The notes: generated by a model from the letters alone, not told the origin. A stretch of DNA of 64,000 nt from Planctomycetota bacterium (GCA_019456145.1 VRUL01000022.1:1-64000); one strand, 5' to 3'. Positions 1 to 9,940 are shown, numbered from the stretch's first letter. Translations and numbers: made by a program.

Positions 1-26
1 TGGCGTTTTACGACAAAAGACGCCAG
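1..26. other. Short hairpin at the window edge
   Basis: TGGCGT and ACGCCA arms face each other across about a dozen bases, with further T/A pairing. It lies just outside the left 51-bp repeat, so it could belong to the interrupting element or be a terminator. Its role is unknown. Confidence 0.3.
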
Positions 27-77
27 AATAAAACTGAAAAGACTATATCCATCAATTGATTAGAGACAGACCACTAG
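27..77 (-). repeat. 51-bp inverted repeat, left copy
   Basis: The reverse complement of this stretch matches 2532-2582 at 50 of 51 positions; both copies begin CTAGTGGTCTGT and end CAGTTTTATT. The similarity stops abruptly outside both copies. Each copy supplies the last codons and stop of a truncated gene (the DUF2961 gene here, the sulfatase on the right), and the two peptide tails are nearly the same (SGLSLIN and SGLFLIN). This is the behaviour of a mobile-element end that interrupted two genes. The element family is not recognised, and no transposase is visible in the window. Confidence 0.75.
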
Positions 78-777
78 GGGCAATGTCGGTTCCTGCCTGT
101 CGTATTAGATTGAGAATACTTTGCTCCGGAGGTGTCTTAGCCCACGACCGCAGAGGCTGGGACAGATTGTCCATACCTGGCGAGAAGAGATGGTAGATGT
201 AATAGCCAGTACCGTAGAAAGTGCGCGTGTAGGCAATACGAAGGCTCTTCTCGAATGACAGGGGTACCCACATCAAGTCTGCACCCTTGGTAGTGGACCA
301 GGTCCACGCCAGTGGATTCGGAAAGAGATTGTCAGGAATAAATGTAGTCTTAGTGAGTTTCTTCTTCGCGACGACCGGGTCCTCTGTTGCCGTTTCACTC
401 ACGATGAAATCGTTGCCGTCGATCTCATAATGCCACGGACTGCCGTGCCAGTGATTCGTTCTTTTGAAATACAGTACGCCCGTGCCACGTACATCGAGCG
501 TGACGTTGAAATTATCTGATTCCTGGTAGAGAAAGTGGCTGGCGTCTGCAGTGCGGTTATTGCCTTGGCGGTCGTACGTGCTGCGCATGTACGCTCGCAC
601 GCCAATCCGATGATATGGGAGTCGATCCCACATGCGATATGCATCCAAGCCGACAGGGATCATAGGGGGCTCTGTAGAATGCTTCAGGACGGTAGATTGG
701 GCACTACACAGCATCTGGGAAAGCATAAGGATAACATACATACAACTGCACACCAAGCTAAACGCAGATTGTTTCAT
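52..777 (-). pseudogene. Truncated DUF2961 (GH172-like) protein, N-terminal part
   Basis: N-terminal portion of a DUF2961 protein, a family now linked to glycoside hydrolase family 172. The start at 777 (MKQSAFSLVC) is chosen because GGAG lies 9 nt upstream; a further ATG at 804 has no such site. A signal peptide is followed by the family's early region with the YDRQGNNRTADASHFLY segment, which resembles the conserved SYDRTGGN-type stretch. The frame ends in the 51-bp repeat (27-77), so the C-terminal portion, expected to bring the protein to roughly 350-700 aa, is missing. The product would presumably be exported and inactive. The neighbouring DUF1080 and sulfatase genes fit a former carbohydrate-degradation cluster. 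Confidence 0.6.
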
Positions 778-1287
778 AATTAGAGACTCCATACATGATT
801 GCAAGGCCCCTGAGACTTCCCATTATCTTCTCGGCCCACGCAGCCATTTTCGAACAGTCACAATAGCACACATTATACAGCATAATCTGTAGGAAGAAAA
901 GGAAGCTCACGGCCAAAGTGGACATCGAACAGCCACATCCGAACATGCTGAGGCATACGTATCTGACCCGGCTCTACAATGTCGAGTATGAGCCTTGGTC
1001 GTTCTTTGTTGTTCCTTGCTCTGAGTATTAGATAGTGCTATTCTATACAGAGTATTTGAGAGTAGTGCTATTCGTGTTCTTGGTACTTTTCTGGATTATG
1101 AATCCTATAGAAGCAGCCAGAAAGACTGGAATCTTCAAGATGGATCTCGTATTCTATCAGAAGAAAGACTCTGCGGCGTAGCTGAGTAAGGATATACAAT
1201 GTTATATGGATAATCCAAGATAATGGTGCGGTGCACAGTTGAATACTGTTTCACCGCCACGAATACTGAGCAGGAAAGGAACAGGAT
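778..1287. other. Intergenic region between divergent DUF2961 and DUF1080 genes
   Basis: No convincing gene is seen; the short reading frames here lack ribosome binding sites and family character. The stretch should hold promoters for both flanking genes. It contains the imperfect tandem repeat described at 1023-1076. Confidence 0.5.
1023..1076. repeat. Imperfect tandem repeat upstream of the DUF1080 gene
   Basis: Two units share GAGTATT followed by TAGTGCTATTC. The second motif occurs at 1033-1043 and 1063-1073, exactly 30 bp apart (about three helical turns). It could be an operator pair for the DUF1080 gene or a chance duplication. Confidence 0.35.
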
Positions 1288-2031
1288 ATGAAACGTACCC
1301 GACGTGAATTTCTGACCGGAGCGTCCTGTATCTGCGTGGGCCTGACGTCTACGCTATCGAACGCTGAGCCAGAAGAGATACCATCTCTACCCAAAGCTTA
1401 TATCGACGGCACGGGGGAGGGCTGGAAGGCTATGGTCGAGGAGGACTTCGGCAACGTCAACTGTAGTGACGACACCTGGGCGTGGAAGGACGGCGTCATT
1501 CACTGCACGGGCAAGCCCGTTGGTGTGATACAGTCCAAGAAGCCCTACAAAAACTTCGAACTCGTCGTCCAGTGGCGCCACCTGCGGTCAGCCGGCAACT
1601 CTGGCATATTTGTCTGGGCAACCCAAGAATCCCTGGCGAGCCTGAAGGAGGGCAAGGGACGGCTTCCCAAAGGCATCGAGTGCCAGGTGCTCGACCTCGG
1701 CTATGCGGCGAATTACGAGAAGCGCCACAAGAAAAAGCCTGACTGGTTTACAAGCCATGGCGATGTGTTCCCCGTGGGTGTGAAGATGAAGCCGTTCCCT
1801 CCGGTCGCACCGAACGGCAGCCGCAGCTTTCCGTCTAAGAACCTGAGCAAGGGCGTGAATGAATGGAATCACTATTATATTCGCTGCATTAACGGCGAGG
1901 TGCGGCTGTGGGTCAACGGTGAGGAGGTGTCGGGCGGAACGGAATGCCAGCCGAGTGTGGGATTCTTGTGCCTGGAATCAGAGGGCTCGCCGGTGGAATT
2001 CAAGAACCTGCGTATCCGCGAGCTGCCCTGA
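1288..2031 (+). CDS. Tat-exported DUF1080 protein (3-keto-disaccharide hydrolase-like)
   Basis: A 247-aa protein of the DUF1080 family, a concanavalin-like fold very abundant in Planctomycetes and annotated as 3-keto-disaccharide hydrolase. The N-terminus has a twin-arginine type signal (RTRREFLTGAS) ending near residue 26. The domain fills residues 35-245, with the typical W-x-W-K-D-G-V-I-H-C start, a central R-x-x-G-N-S-G-I-F segment, and the N-H-Y-Y-I-R-C-I-N-G-E-V-R-L-W-V-N-G end. An AGGAACAGGAT element precedes the ATG. It is the only intact gene between the two 51-bp repeats. Gfo/Idh oxidoreductases such as the one at 11202-12635 are frequent partners of this family in sugar oxidation. 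Substrate unknown. Confidence 0.8.
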   Translation: MKRTRREFLTGASCICVGLTSTLSNAEPEEIPSLPKAYIDGTGEGWKAMVEEDFGNVNCSDDTWAWKDGVIHCTGKPVGVIQSKKPYKNFELVVQWRHLRSAGNSGIFVWATQESLASLKEGKGRLPKGIECQVLDLGYAANYEKRHKKKPDWFTSHGDVFPVGVKMKPFPPVAPNGSRSFPSKNLSKGVNEWNHYYIRCINGEVRLWVNGEEVSGGTECQPSVGFLCLESEGSPVEFKNLRIRELP

Positions 2032-2101
2032 GACTAGAAATGGGCTCAGATTCGTCGAGTGCGCCGATACCGAGGTTCGTATGAGAAAAGGAAGAGAAAC
2101 G

Positions 2102-2557
2102 ATGAAATCCTTATCACGTCGAATCTTTTTAAAAACAACGGCTGCTGTAGGAACAGGTATTTCAATCCTTAGCAGTACCCAGGCCAAAAACTCAATTGCC
2201 CCGGAAAAGAGCAAAAAGCCCAATATTGTGTTTTTCTTTGTAGATGACATGGGCTGGCAGGATACATCCGAGCCGTTCCATACTGAAATAACAAAATTGA
2301 ACCAGCGGTATTATACGCCCAATATGGAGCGTCTGGCCGATGAGGGGTTGAAGTTTACCCAGGCCTATGCATGTTCTCTCTGTTCACCTTCGCGAGTTAG
2401 TCTGATGACAGGACTTAACTCATACCAGCATAATGTAACCAATTGGACATTGCGGCCGAATAAATCGCCTGATTCAAAACATCCCACTTTAAATCCACCG
2501 AAATGGAACCTCAATGGTATGAGTCCTATGGCTAGTGGTCTGTTTCTAATCAATTGA
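2102..2557 (+). pseudogene. Truncated Tat-exported sulfatase, N-terminal third
   Basis: N-terminal 151 residues of a type I sulfatase (alkaline phosphatase superfamily), normally about 450-550 aa. The start at 2102 follows a purine-rich GGAAGAGAAACG stretch. A Tat-like signal (SRRIFLKTTAA) is followed by the family start PNIVFFFVDDMGW, whose Asp48-Asp49 would bind calcium. The Cys94-Ser-Pro-Ser-Arg motif is where a formylglycine-generating enzyme would modify the cysteine. The frame then runs into the 51-bp repeat at 2532 and stops, so the rest of the metal site and the C-terminal subdomain are absent. Sulfatases of this type desulfate algal or animal polysaccharides. The product cannot be active as it stands. 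Confidence 0.8.
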
Positions 2558-2582
2558 TGGATATAGTCTTTTCAGTTTTATT
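2532..2582 (+). repeat. 51-bp inverted repeat, right copy
   Basis: Matches the reverse complement of 27-77 with a single mismatch. It begins exactly where sulfatase homology ends, and it supplies the sulfatase stop codon. Confidence 0.75.
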
Positions 2583-2843
2583 TTGAAACGATTTAGTTCA
2601 CGAATTTCCCAACGCAGGATTAGGAAACACTCTTGAAATAATTTCTGCTCGCATCTTTTGTGGTACCGGCCATGAGAGTCCGTGCGATGTTATTTTGAGC
2701 TTGTACAAATCCCATGTGGTCTCAGCAATGCTGCGATCGACGTACAATGTATGGAAACTAATCTCCAAGCTTTTTTCACATCCCTACCCTTAGCTATCAT
2801 TCTTACCGTATTGTACGCTTGGTATATTTCTTCCCTCAGGATT
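2583..2843. mobile_element. Gene-less stretch beside the right repeat, possible mobile-element remnant
   Basis: No intact gene is present. On the minus strand a frame of about 60 codons ending near 2605 is open and contains VDRSIAETTWDLYKLK. It has no recognised homology and could be a decayed coding remnant of the element whose end is the 51-bp repeat. The assignment rests only on position and on the abrupt truncation of the sulfatase. Confidence 0.3.
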
Positions 2844-5800
2844 TTAAGGATTGGCGATACCTGGTGAAGGCATAGCCGCTTCCCAGTTGGCTACGTCATT
2901 GCCATAATCAGTCGGCACCTTACGCGAAAGCGATTTGCCAAGACCATCCGCCTCGGTAGGCCAGTAATCTACGTCGCCGGGTACGTCCTCAGGATGCCAG
3001 CCGTCACTATAGGTCACCCTGTCAATGCGGATATACTGACGTGTGCCAAGACCGTCAATATCACCAGGCATGCTAATCTGCAGCCTCTCGCCACCGTTGC
3101 TTAACCTGCCATCATAATCATCGACAACCTGAACACCAAGCGGCATACTGCCGTATCTTGCTATAAAGGACGTCAGGTCCTTCACTACCATTAGATAACC
3201 ATAAGCAGGTATCGTCACAGGAGGACTGTCCGAGAAGGTATAATCAATGCCGTCTGTGAACTTCCACGGTGTGAGTTTATCGATGCGGTATAATGTCACC
3301 GGCGCCCCGGTGATGTTGTGCAGCTCGATATATTCCTCATTCTGATTGCCGGTTGGCGGATTGTACATAATCTCGTTGATAACAACCGGGCCGACCTTGG
3401 GATAAGGATTATTGGCATCCGGGGTATTGTAGTCCATCGCCACAAAGTTGAAATTATCGGTGCTGCTCTTAAAATATCGGCCGAATGATACGTTGGTCTG
3501 TGCAGCACCAAAATCCTCCACATCGCGGTAGCCGGTCAACATACCGTTCGGGTCCTGACGTGAGGAAAGGCACGCCTCCTCGCCATTCTCACTAAAGGCA
3601 AAAGGTACGATACTGCCGGGGTCGCCCGGATTATTGAAATCCGTGTCCTGATAGAAAACCAAATAACTATTAGCGGCAATCGTTGTACCATTGGCAATTC
3701 TGTATTTCATCAGGTTTGGCTCATCTTTGTCATTGTCACTGAGGAACCAGTTGCCGATGTTAATAGATTCGTCGGTGGTATTGTGCAGCTCAATCCAGTC
3801 CGGCCCGGCGTTCGAATGCGACATAACTTCGTTGATTACCACGGCGCCGGGATCAGGGAGAATCCCGCTGTCATCCCAGCCGGGCGTGCCGTTGCGGTAT
3901 ACACTCGCACGCCAGGAGCTTTTCCGACTCCAGCGTCCTGAAGGATTGGCTATGTCCTGAAATTCACTTTCGCTGACTGCCCTATTGTAGACGCGAACAT
4001 CGTCGATTAGGCCGGTGTAATAGAGCGGAGAAGTAGGTTCGCTGCCAATATAAGCATTGTAGTTGGCCCCTAAGAAGCCAGTTGAAGAAGCACTGTCTTT
4101 CAACTCGCCGTCAACGTACAGCTTCAAGTAGGAACCGTCATTTGTCCCGGCAACATGGTACCATTGGTTTGTGTTAATCGCTTCATTTGAAATCACTTGA
4201 ACAAAAGCCACACCTCCAACAATGTAAAATGCAGGTGTACCGCTGGAAACATAGAAATAGTAACCATTGTTACTCAAATCATGCTGTGTTAGTATAGGAT
4301 TCCATATCCCTGCAAACTCGTCCACGCGTATCCATGCCTGTGCAGTTACATTTATCCCTGCTAAAGAAACGATAGGGGCAACTGCAACATAATCGCCGTT
4401 ACCGTCAAGGCTTAATGCTCCATCAACTCGGCCTGTTGTCCAGGTTGGATCTCCAACCAGTGTTCCGTTGTTCGTGCCGGCACTGTCTATCGCGGTGCCG
4501 CCGGAGCCATCATCAAACTTCCAGTGTGCGACCAGGCCTTTATCCGAGCCATACATGGCGCTATCGATGGGCTCTATGATAGTCAGAGAGAAACCGTCAC
4601 CGTCGACGATTGGGCGCCAGCCATCCTTGTACTCAAAGTCCAGAATTGTTTTGCCAGCAGCATCCTCCAGTTTAATCCTTTCCCCGTTGTTGGCCAGGCT
4701 GCCGCTGTACTGGCCCGCGATATTGACTGATGTTCCATATTTGGCTTCGAATGCGCTCCGGTCTTTGACAACTATGACGCACTCGTTAGGATTAAGTCCA
4801 GTATCCGGAAAAGTGAAATGGATTCCTTCAGTGAATTTTACCAGATTCAGATTCAGGGTATTTGGTCCTATGTTTTTGAGCTCGATGAATTCTGTATTTG
4901 GGTCATTTGGGTCACCGGTGTCCTGCGGATGGTACATAATCTCGGTGATACGCAGATTCTCTGCGACTGGGCCGACCCCGTAGGTCGGATCAGCCAGTCC
5001 ACTCCATGGACTATAGGGATTACTGGCAACCAATACGCGTGCCTTAACCTGGGTACTCTTGGTCAATGTGACTGTCCCAGAATATTGTATGGCACTGGGT
5101 GAGATGCCATCGATGGAGTTGGCTTCACCTGCAACCAGCTCAGCGGAGATGATAAAATCAGAGCTAGTATTAGAGATATTTAGACCTTGGACTGCAAGTA
5201 TGTTGTCTCCATTCTTGAGGGAGCCGAGATGGTCGGATACGGGGATAGCCTCAAGCCCCGAGGTATCATGGCCGTTACTTGCATTTGAATTCCACAGCGG
5301 CGGATCGTTATCTGGGAAGTTAATACGCTCGATTTCATCACCATTTAGGTAAGCGATGAAGCCGTCATCGTACCTTATATAAAGCATCATGAAGTTGAAA
5401 TCACATGGGTCGCCGTTAAATGTAAACGGGATGCGGATGTAACAGGAATTATTCCCGTTGTACATCTTTGCTTTGACATCGTAACTGATATAGGGGATAT
5501 AGTCGGGATTGTTATCGTATCCTACACCGCCGGTCTTGCTGGCTATGAAAGTGCCGTCGTTCCAACCCGAGTCGTCGAACGCGCCTCCGCCTTTCCAGTT
5601 ATCGTTGACAGTGCCTATGGGTACGAGCACTTTTTTGAGTGCATCTTCAACCACGAGAGTCGTACCGGTTATCTGTAATCCCACGGGCAGTCGCGGGTCG
5701 TTTCCATCGAGGGTGTACCAAATCGTTCCTGATCCATTTGGATTGCTCATGCTCACAGTACTACCTGCTTCAACATAGCCGCCGTAGGGAGTAAGCTGTG

Positions 5801-8081
5801 GCGGTTTCACAAACTGGCTGTCAATCCATGTTGCCCGGGTATCCAGCCAATCCTTCATATGGTCGATCTCCCCCTGGAAACCACTGAAGCGGGGAGGATA
5901 GCCGCTCCATTTCGAATAGTTACGGTCTGCTGCCTCTCTGACTTCGTCGGCCATTGTATCAATTTTATTATTGATATTTTGGGTACTAAACTGATCTCTC
6001 CTAAGTTCATACCAGCGGTCGATATATTTCTGCCAGAAGTTGATGTCCTGGTGAAACCGGCCCCACCATCCGAAACCGAAAAAGTCGGTTCCTCCCCCAC
6101 CGTACCATACTTCCGGATTGTCATCCCGGCCATCAGTGGATTCCATGGCCCGATCAAAGTCCCAGATCGGCCCCGACTCCAGTTTTCCTTCCCGGCCCTT
6201 ATACATATAGCCACTCAGCCGAAACGCATCCGCATTCATGGGCAATACATTAAGCAGGCTGTGGTCGATATGGGAATCAACATCGATATATTTGGCGTAC
6301 CCGAGCTGGGGATCAGTAAAGTCCGGTCCGTAGAGAACAACCTCAAATTCATCGAGCCAGTTTAGTAGCCACGTCTTTTGCGTATTTGTAAGTTCGGGCT
6401 CAGGGGGATCTACATAAACGAACCTGCCTCCGCAGCAAGTATTGGGTGTGCCGCGGGATGTCCAGAAACCATCGCCATCCGGGTCTTTGCGGTCGATCGC
6501 GAGGATGTACCCGCCGGTCACCTTGGGCTCAGTGCTGTCCCAGGGTTCAAGAGTTTTGATATCAACACGGTCCTCATTGATTCTTATCTTCTCCATGAAG
6601 TAATAAAGGCCCCAATAATCGCTTTGATCTACCTTGCCTCCATCAGTATTAAGATACAACTCACAGGCTCTGGTCCGCACAGCATAACGGCCGACCTGAT
6701 TGCTTAACTCATAAATGAAGGGATTATTGATCAGGGCACGGTCATAGACCAGAGGGGCATACAGAATCCAGTCGGAATCAGGTGCCAAGCCAAAGATAGA
6801 GACTCTTTTATCCTGATTGTATTCATCCCATGTCTCAAAGGAATACTGGTGTTTGGACGCTCCGGCCGTGGAGGAGCCACGAATTTTCAAGCCACCGCGA
6901 CCGGCAAAATCCGGTTGGTCGGTAATGTTCACTCGCCCCCCTGCTACCGGTTCAATGAAAACCACAGAAGCTTTTGTGTAAGAGCTCTGGCCAATACCGC
7001 TGCCGTAGGTGTCCACAACGACAATCGGTATGTTCGAATTGAACACCCGCGCGTCGTTAGCCAGGGCGACGTATGTTTGGCTCACCACAGGACCATGTGC
7101 GTTGCCCGATTCAAATGCACGAGCCATCACTTCTGTAGTATCACTGATGGGAATGGGCCCTGTGTATTGTGCTGATGTTACCGTTGGTATTGATCCATTA
7201 ATCGTGTAACGGATTATTGCGCCGGGAGTTTTTGGGGTCAGTACCAGTGAGAGAGGATCAGCAAACGTCCCGCCTCGAGGTGAAAACCACAGGCCTTCAG
7301 AAATACCGACAGAACCCTGGTTATTAGCATAATCCGGCGTGGAGGATGTGAAATACCGTGGCTCATTCATATAGAAACCATAAGAAATGTCTTTTCCTTG
7401 TGGTGGAAAACCATACTTGTCCTGCCCATTCTCGTATGATTTATATTCATGCACCACCTCTAAGCTTGGGCACACGAGGGCCAGATATTCACCATCGCCA
7501 TCCAGTTCGAAGTTGGTGTGATAAAAACCATCCTCATCAAGGTAGGGATTGTTTCCGGGGTAGTCCTCACTCTGGATACCTGATGCGAATACCAATAGGA
7601 AATTACCGGGTGCTATGGATACGTCTGGAAATTCCCACTTGGCGAGTTCATCGTCCCGGTCGGTCAGGTACCAGTCATCCAGATTGACGGCTTCGGCCGT
7701 TGGATTATAAATCTCAATCCAGTCCGGATAGACTTGTTTCCCCTCGACCGTTGTGAAAAGTGCGAATTCATTGATCGCCATAAACTCACTAATGACCAGG
7801 GGGGGGCATTTCTTCTGCCAGTTCTGTGCCAGCAGAGCCAGGTCAAACATATTTACCCCATCGACGCTATCCATGTCGGCGTTGCAGGCAAGGACGAGAC
7901 AGGCCGGATCCAGCCACTGCCAGGTAAAAACCTGAACGTCTTTGAAATCAACTACATAGTCTGCATTCAGATCACCTACGAGTTGAGGCTGGGCAACGAT
8001 CGAACCGGACAAATAAGCTATCAATACTAATGATAGCAACAAGTCTTTTACAGATATGGGCATCTTTATTCCCTTCCTCAC
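2844..8081 (-). CDS. Giant secreted CotH-kinase / lamin-tail / LamG protein
   Basis: A 1745-aa exported protein with a signal peptide at residues 1-31. A dockerin-like calcium-binding pair follows (36-90, GDLNADYVVDFKD and NADMDSVDGVNMFD). Next are a lamin-tail domain (95-240), a chitobiase C-terminal-like beta-sandwich (265-340), a CotH kinase-like domain (about 390-700, with the SSTAGASKHQYSFE and GLYYFMEKIRINEDRVDIK segments), a second sandwich (760-1035), a lamin-tail domain (1044-1170), a LamG domain (1183-1378) and two further lamin-tail domains (1412-1545, 1565-1700). In bacteria this combination is typical of large extracellular or cell-surface proteins; CotH domains can phosphorylate proteins. 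No sorting tail is seen at the C-terminus. The LamG domain splits a linker normally continuous in this family. The stop is 260 bp from the right 51-bp repeat, so this gene is intact. Confidence 0.8.
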   Translation of the reverse strand: MRKGIKMPISVKDLLLSLVLIAYLSGSIVAQPQLVGDLNADYVVDFKDVQVFTWQWLDPACLVLACNADMDSVDGVNMFDLALLAQNWQKKCPPLVISEFMAINEFALFTTVEGKQVYPDWIEIYNPTAEAVNLDDWYLTDRDDELAKWEFPDVSIAPGNFLLVFASGIQSEDYPGNNPYLDEDGFYHTNFELDGDGEYLALVCPSLEVVHEYKSYENGQDKYGFPPQGKDISYGFYMNEPRYFTSSTPDYANNQGSVGISEGLWFSPRGGTFADPLSLVLTPKTPGAIIRYTINGSIPTVTSAQYTGPIPISDTTEVMARAFESGNAHGPVVSQTYVALANDARVFNSNIPIVVVDTYGSGIGQSSYTKASVVFIEPVAGGRVNITDQPDFAGRGGLKIRGSSTAGASKHQYSFETWDEYNQDKRVSIFGLAPDSDWILYAPLVYDRALINNPFIYELSNQVGRYAVRTRACELYLNTDGGKVDQSDYWGLYYFMEKIRINEDRVDIKTLEPWDSTEPKVTGGYILAIDRKDPDGDGFWTSRGTPNTCCGGRFVYVDPPEPELTNTQKTWLLNWLDEFEVVLYGPDFTDPQLGYAKYIDVDSHIDHSLLNVLPMNADAFRLSGYMYKGREGKLESGPIWDFDRAMESTDGRDDNPEVWYGGGGTDFFGFGWWGRFHQDINFWQKYIDRWYELRRDQFSTQNINNKIDTMADEVREAADRNYSKWSGYPPRFSGFQGEIDHMKDWLDTRATWIDSQFVKPPQLTPYGGYVEAGSTVSMSNPNGSGTIWYTLDGNDPRLPVGLQITGTTLVVEDALKKVLVPIGTVNDNWKGGGAFDDSGWNDGTFIASKTGGVGYDNNPDYIPYISYDVKAKMYNGNNSCYIRIPFTFNGDPCDFNFMMLYIRYDDGFIAYLNGDEIERINFPDNDPPLWNSNASNGHDTSGLEAIPVSDHLGSLKNGDNILAVQGLNISNTSSDFIISAELVAGEANSIDGISPSAIQYSGTVTLTKSTQVKARVLVASNPYSPWSGLADPTYGVGPVAENLRITEIMYHPQDTGDPNDPNTEFIELKNIGPNTLNLNLVKFTEGIHFTFPDTGLNPNECVIVVKDRSAFEAKYGTSVNIAGQYSGSLANNGERIKLEDAAGKTILDFEYKDGWRPIVDGDGFSLTIIEPIDSAMYGSDKGLVAHWKFDDGSGGTAIDSAGTNNGTLVGDPTWTTGRVDGALSLDGNGDYVAVAPIVSLAGINVTAQAWIRVDEFAGIWNPILTQHDLSNNGYYFYVSSGTPAFYIVGGVAFVQVISNEAINTNQWYHVAGTNDGSYLKLYVDGELKDSASSTGFLGANYNAYIGSEPTSPLYYTGLIDDVRVYNRAVSESEFQDIANPSGRWSRKSSWRASVYRNGTPGWDDSGILPDPGAVVINEVMSHSNAGPDWIELHNTTDESINIGNWFLSDNDKDEPNLMKYRIANGTTIAANSYLVFYQDTDFNNPGDPGSIVPFAFSENGEEACLSSRQDPNGMLTGYRDVEDFGAAQTNVSFGRYFKSSTDNFNFVAMDYNTPDANNPYPKVGPVVINEIMYNPPTGNQNEEYIELHNITGAPVTLYRIDKLTPWKFTDGIDYTFSDSPPVTIPAYGYLMVVKDLTSFIARYGSMPLGVQVVDDYDGRLSNGGERLQISMPGDIDGLGTRQYIRIDRVTYSDGWHPEDVPGDVDYWPTEADGLGKSLSRKVPTDYGNDVANWEAAMPSPGIANP

Positions 8082-8577
8082 TGATGTTTTATGCCATCGA
8101 TTACTGTTCTCTCTTTTTAATCCTGTGGGCCCAAAAAGCCTAATTGTCGATTATATAAATCTTGTCTATTTTAACATATTTTGAGTACTTCAGTCAATAA
8201 TTACCTCCCTCATACTTCGAGTTTTTATCATAACCGTCACAACCGGCGAGAGATAAAAAATTGGATTAACAAATGAAGGAACCAGAGACTATCTTACTGC
8301 CAAGTTTCCCGATCTGTTGAGACGTTTTGATGGGATAGTCTTCGAGAATGATAGCAGGGAACCTATTACTGCAGCAGGTTAAAAGGCAAGAACGCAACAA
8401 AGTAAACAACGGTGGAACTACTTAGCTTTCACAAATCTTTAGGAACATTTGATCCGCAAAAGCGGTGTCAAAATATGTTTCAGTCGCTAATATCTCTCAT
8501 TTACCTTTTCTCCGGCTTAGTAGGTATACAACTGTCTGCTGCTTCCGTACATCAGAATCCATAGAAGGCTGAACTTA
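8082..8577. other. Intergenic region, about 500 bp
   Basis: AT-rich leader of the CotH gene followed by sequence with no recognisable gene. A plus-strand frame of about 38 codons near 8260-8380 is open, but it has no start with a ribosome binding site and no recognised homology. Confidence 0.5.
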
Positions 8578-9840
8578 CTACTCAACGACTACCTGCACGC
8601 TTTGTATCTTGTTATTGCCTGATTTGTGGAACGGGCGCGGCATGGGCTGTGCAATGCCGTTAGCATCGATTGTGCGGCAGCGAAGGTCGTATTTTCCCGG
8701 ACGTTCGGCCGTAATTAGTGTCGCCCAGTGGGCGATTGCGTTGCGAATCGGCCAGTGCTTTGGTTTGCCGGTGACAGTGTCAATCTGGCGTGGTACTTCG
8801 GGCAGCTTCCCATCGGGAAGTCCGCCGCCCCAGTGCTTGGGAGGAGGCAGGATATCCGCGTCTTTCCATTGGGCGTTAGTGAAGTAAGGGTCGTCTTTTG
8901 GTAAGGATTTGTCTTTCGGGTGCAGCCAGTACTGGACTTTGCTCAGGCCGGACATGCCCACCTGCGCTACTCCCGTAACCGGCGCCGGCTGTCCGGCTTT
9001 GATTTTCTTTGGCGTGTGGATAAAACGTGCGCAGGTCTTTATATGACTGACAGTATCGTTATTCCAAAGCGCATAAGTATCGTTTGCCTTGTAGTCGTTA
9101 GTCAGCATGATACGTTGAAGCCACTTGACCGACTTGTTGCCGTAGGCATCTGGGACTATCATACGAACCGGTCCGCCCCGATCAATTGTCAGCCATTGAT
9201 TGTTGAGCTTATAACAAAGGATTATTGGGTGCTCTCCCGGCGGGTCTTCAAGGACACGGCCAATGGGCAGTGAACTTTGGAATCTCTGTTTTGGGTCATC
9301 GTTATGATAGCCATAATAAAAGAGACGCCGGACGTTGCTCACAGGACGAGCTAACCACACGACTTCCCTCAACGGCACACCTTCCCATAAACCCATACCG
9401 TATGGAGTTCGGTCGTTTGTGCAGGTTATTACGCTCATGAAACGCACGGCGTGTTTCTCAGCAAGCTTCATAAGCGCATCCCAGTTCAGGGCGGTGCCCT
9501 GCTCTTTAGAAAAGGGCTTTTCAACTTTGGCATTACTATCCGGATCGGGGAGGACCTCGAGCTGCCAGGTCTTGCGAACCAATCCGACCTGGTGAAGTTT
9601 CTCCGGCGGCAGCTTATGCGGCGGCGGATTACCTCGACCGTAAGTGATGAAATTCTCTTCCCGAGTTAAGTACTCCAGTTTTGAGACGGCCTCAGTGAGC
9701 AGCGGGTGTGGCCGGCCAACATTCTCCCGTGCCCACAATTGTGAGACAGTTACAGCGGCGGCTCCCGCTGAGCCGATTTTTAGAAAGTGTCGGCGGGTTA
9801 AGTCTGTATGCTCTTTTGCAAGTCGTTCTATCCGGTCCAT
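8578..9840 (-). CDS. Tat-exported sulfite-oxidase-family molybdopterin enzyme
   Basis: A 420-aa protein of the sulfite oxidase family, which binds a molybdopterin cofactor and oxidises sulfite or reduces related small substrates in the periplasm. The N-terminus has a twin-arginine motif (TRRHFLKIGSAGAAAV). The oxidoreductase domain spans about 75-280. Cys140 in VITCTNDR sits where the family's molybdenum-ligating cysteine is found. It is followed by GMGLWEGVPLREV and by RGGPVRMIVPDAYGNKSVKWL, both hallmark segments. The C-terminal part (about 285-418) corresponds to the Mo-co dimerisation domain. No heme or cytochrome partner gene is adjacent, so the electron acceptor is unknown. It faces the pyruvate kinase gene divergently. 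Confidence 0.8.
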   Translation of the reverse strand: MDRIERLAKEHTDLTRRHFLKIGSAGAAAVTVSQLWARENVGRPHPLLTEAVSKLEYLTREENFITYGRGNPPPHKLPPEKLHQVGLVRKTWQLEVLPDPDSNAKVEKPFSKEQGTALNWDALMKLAEKHAVRFMSVITCTNDRTPYGMGLWEGVPLREVVWLARPVSNVRRLFYYGYHNDDPKQRFQSSLPIGRVLEDPPGEHPIILCYKLNNQWLTIDRGGPVRMIVPDAYGNKSVKWLQRIMLTNDYKANDTYALWNNDTVSHIKTCARFIHTPKKIKAGQPAPVTGVAQVGMSGLSKVQYWLHPKDKSLPKDDPYFTNAQWKDADILPPPKHWGGGLPDGKLPEVPRQIDTVTGKPKHWPIRNAIAHWATLITAERPGKYDLRCRTIDANGIAQPMPRPFHKSGNNKIQSVQVVVE

Positions 9841-9940
9841 GATGGAAAATTGCCCCAGTTACGACCTCCCTATGCGTGGTTTCCATTAAAATCCACCCGG
9901 CTACACCACCGAGCTTTGATATTGCTACTATACTAAATCT

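Noticed and set aside
4468..4983. A 171-aa plus-strand frame opposite the CotH protein gene
   Set aside because: It has no ribosome site or recognised domain, and the minus-strand frame with clear lamin-tail and LamG domains explains the openness.
8260..8380. Possible gene remnant between the CotH and sulfite-oxidase-like genes
   Set aside because: Only about 38 open codons with no start or homology, a length expected by chance.
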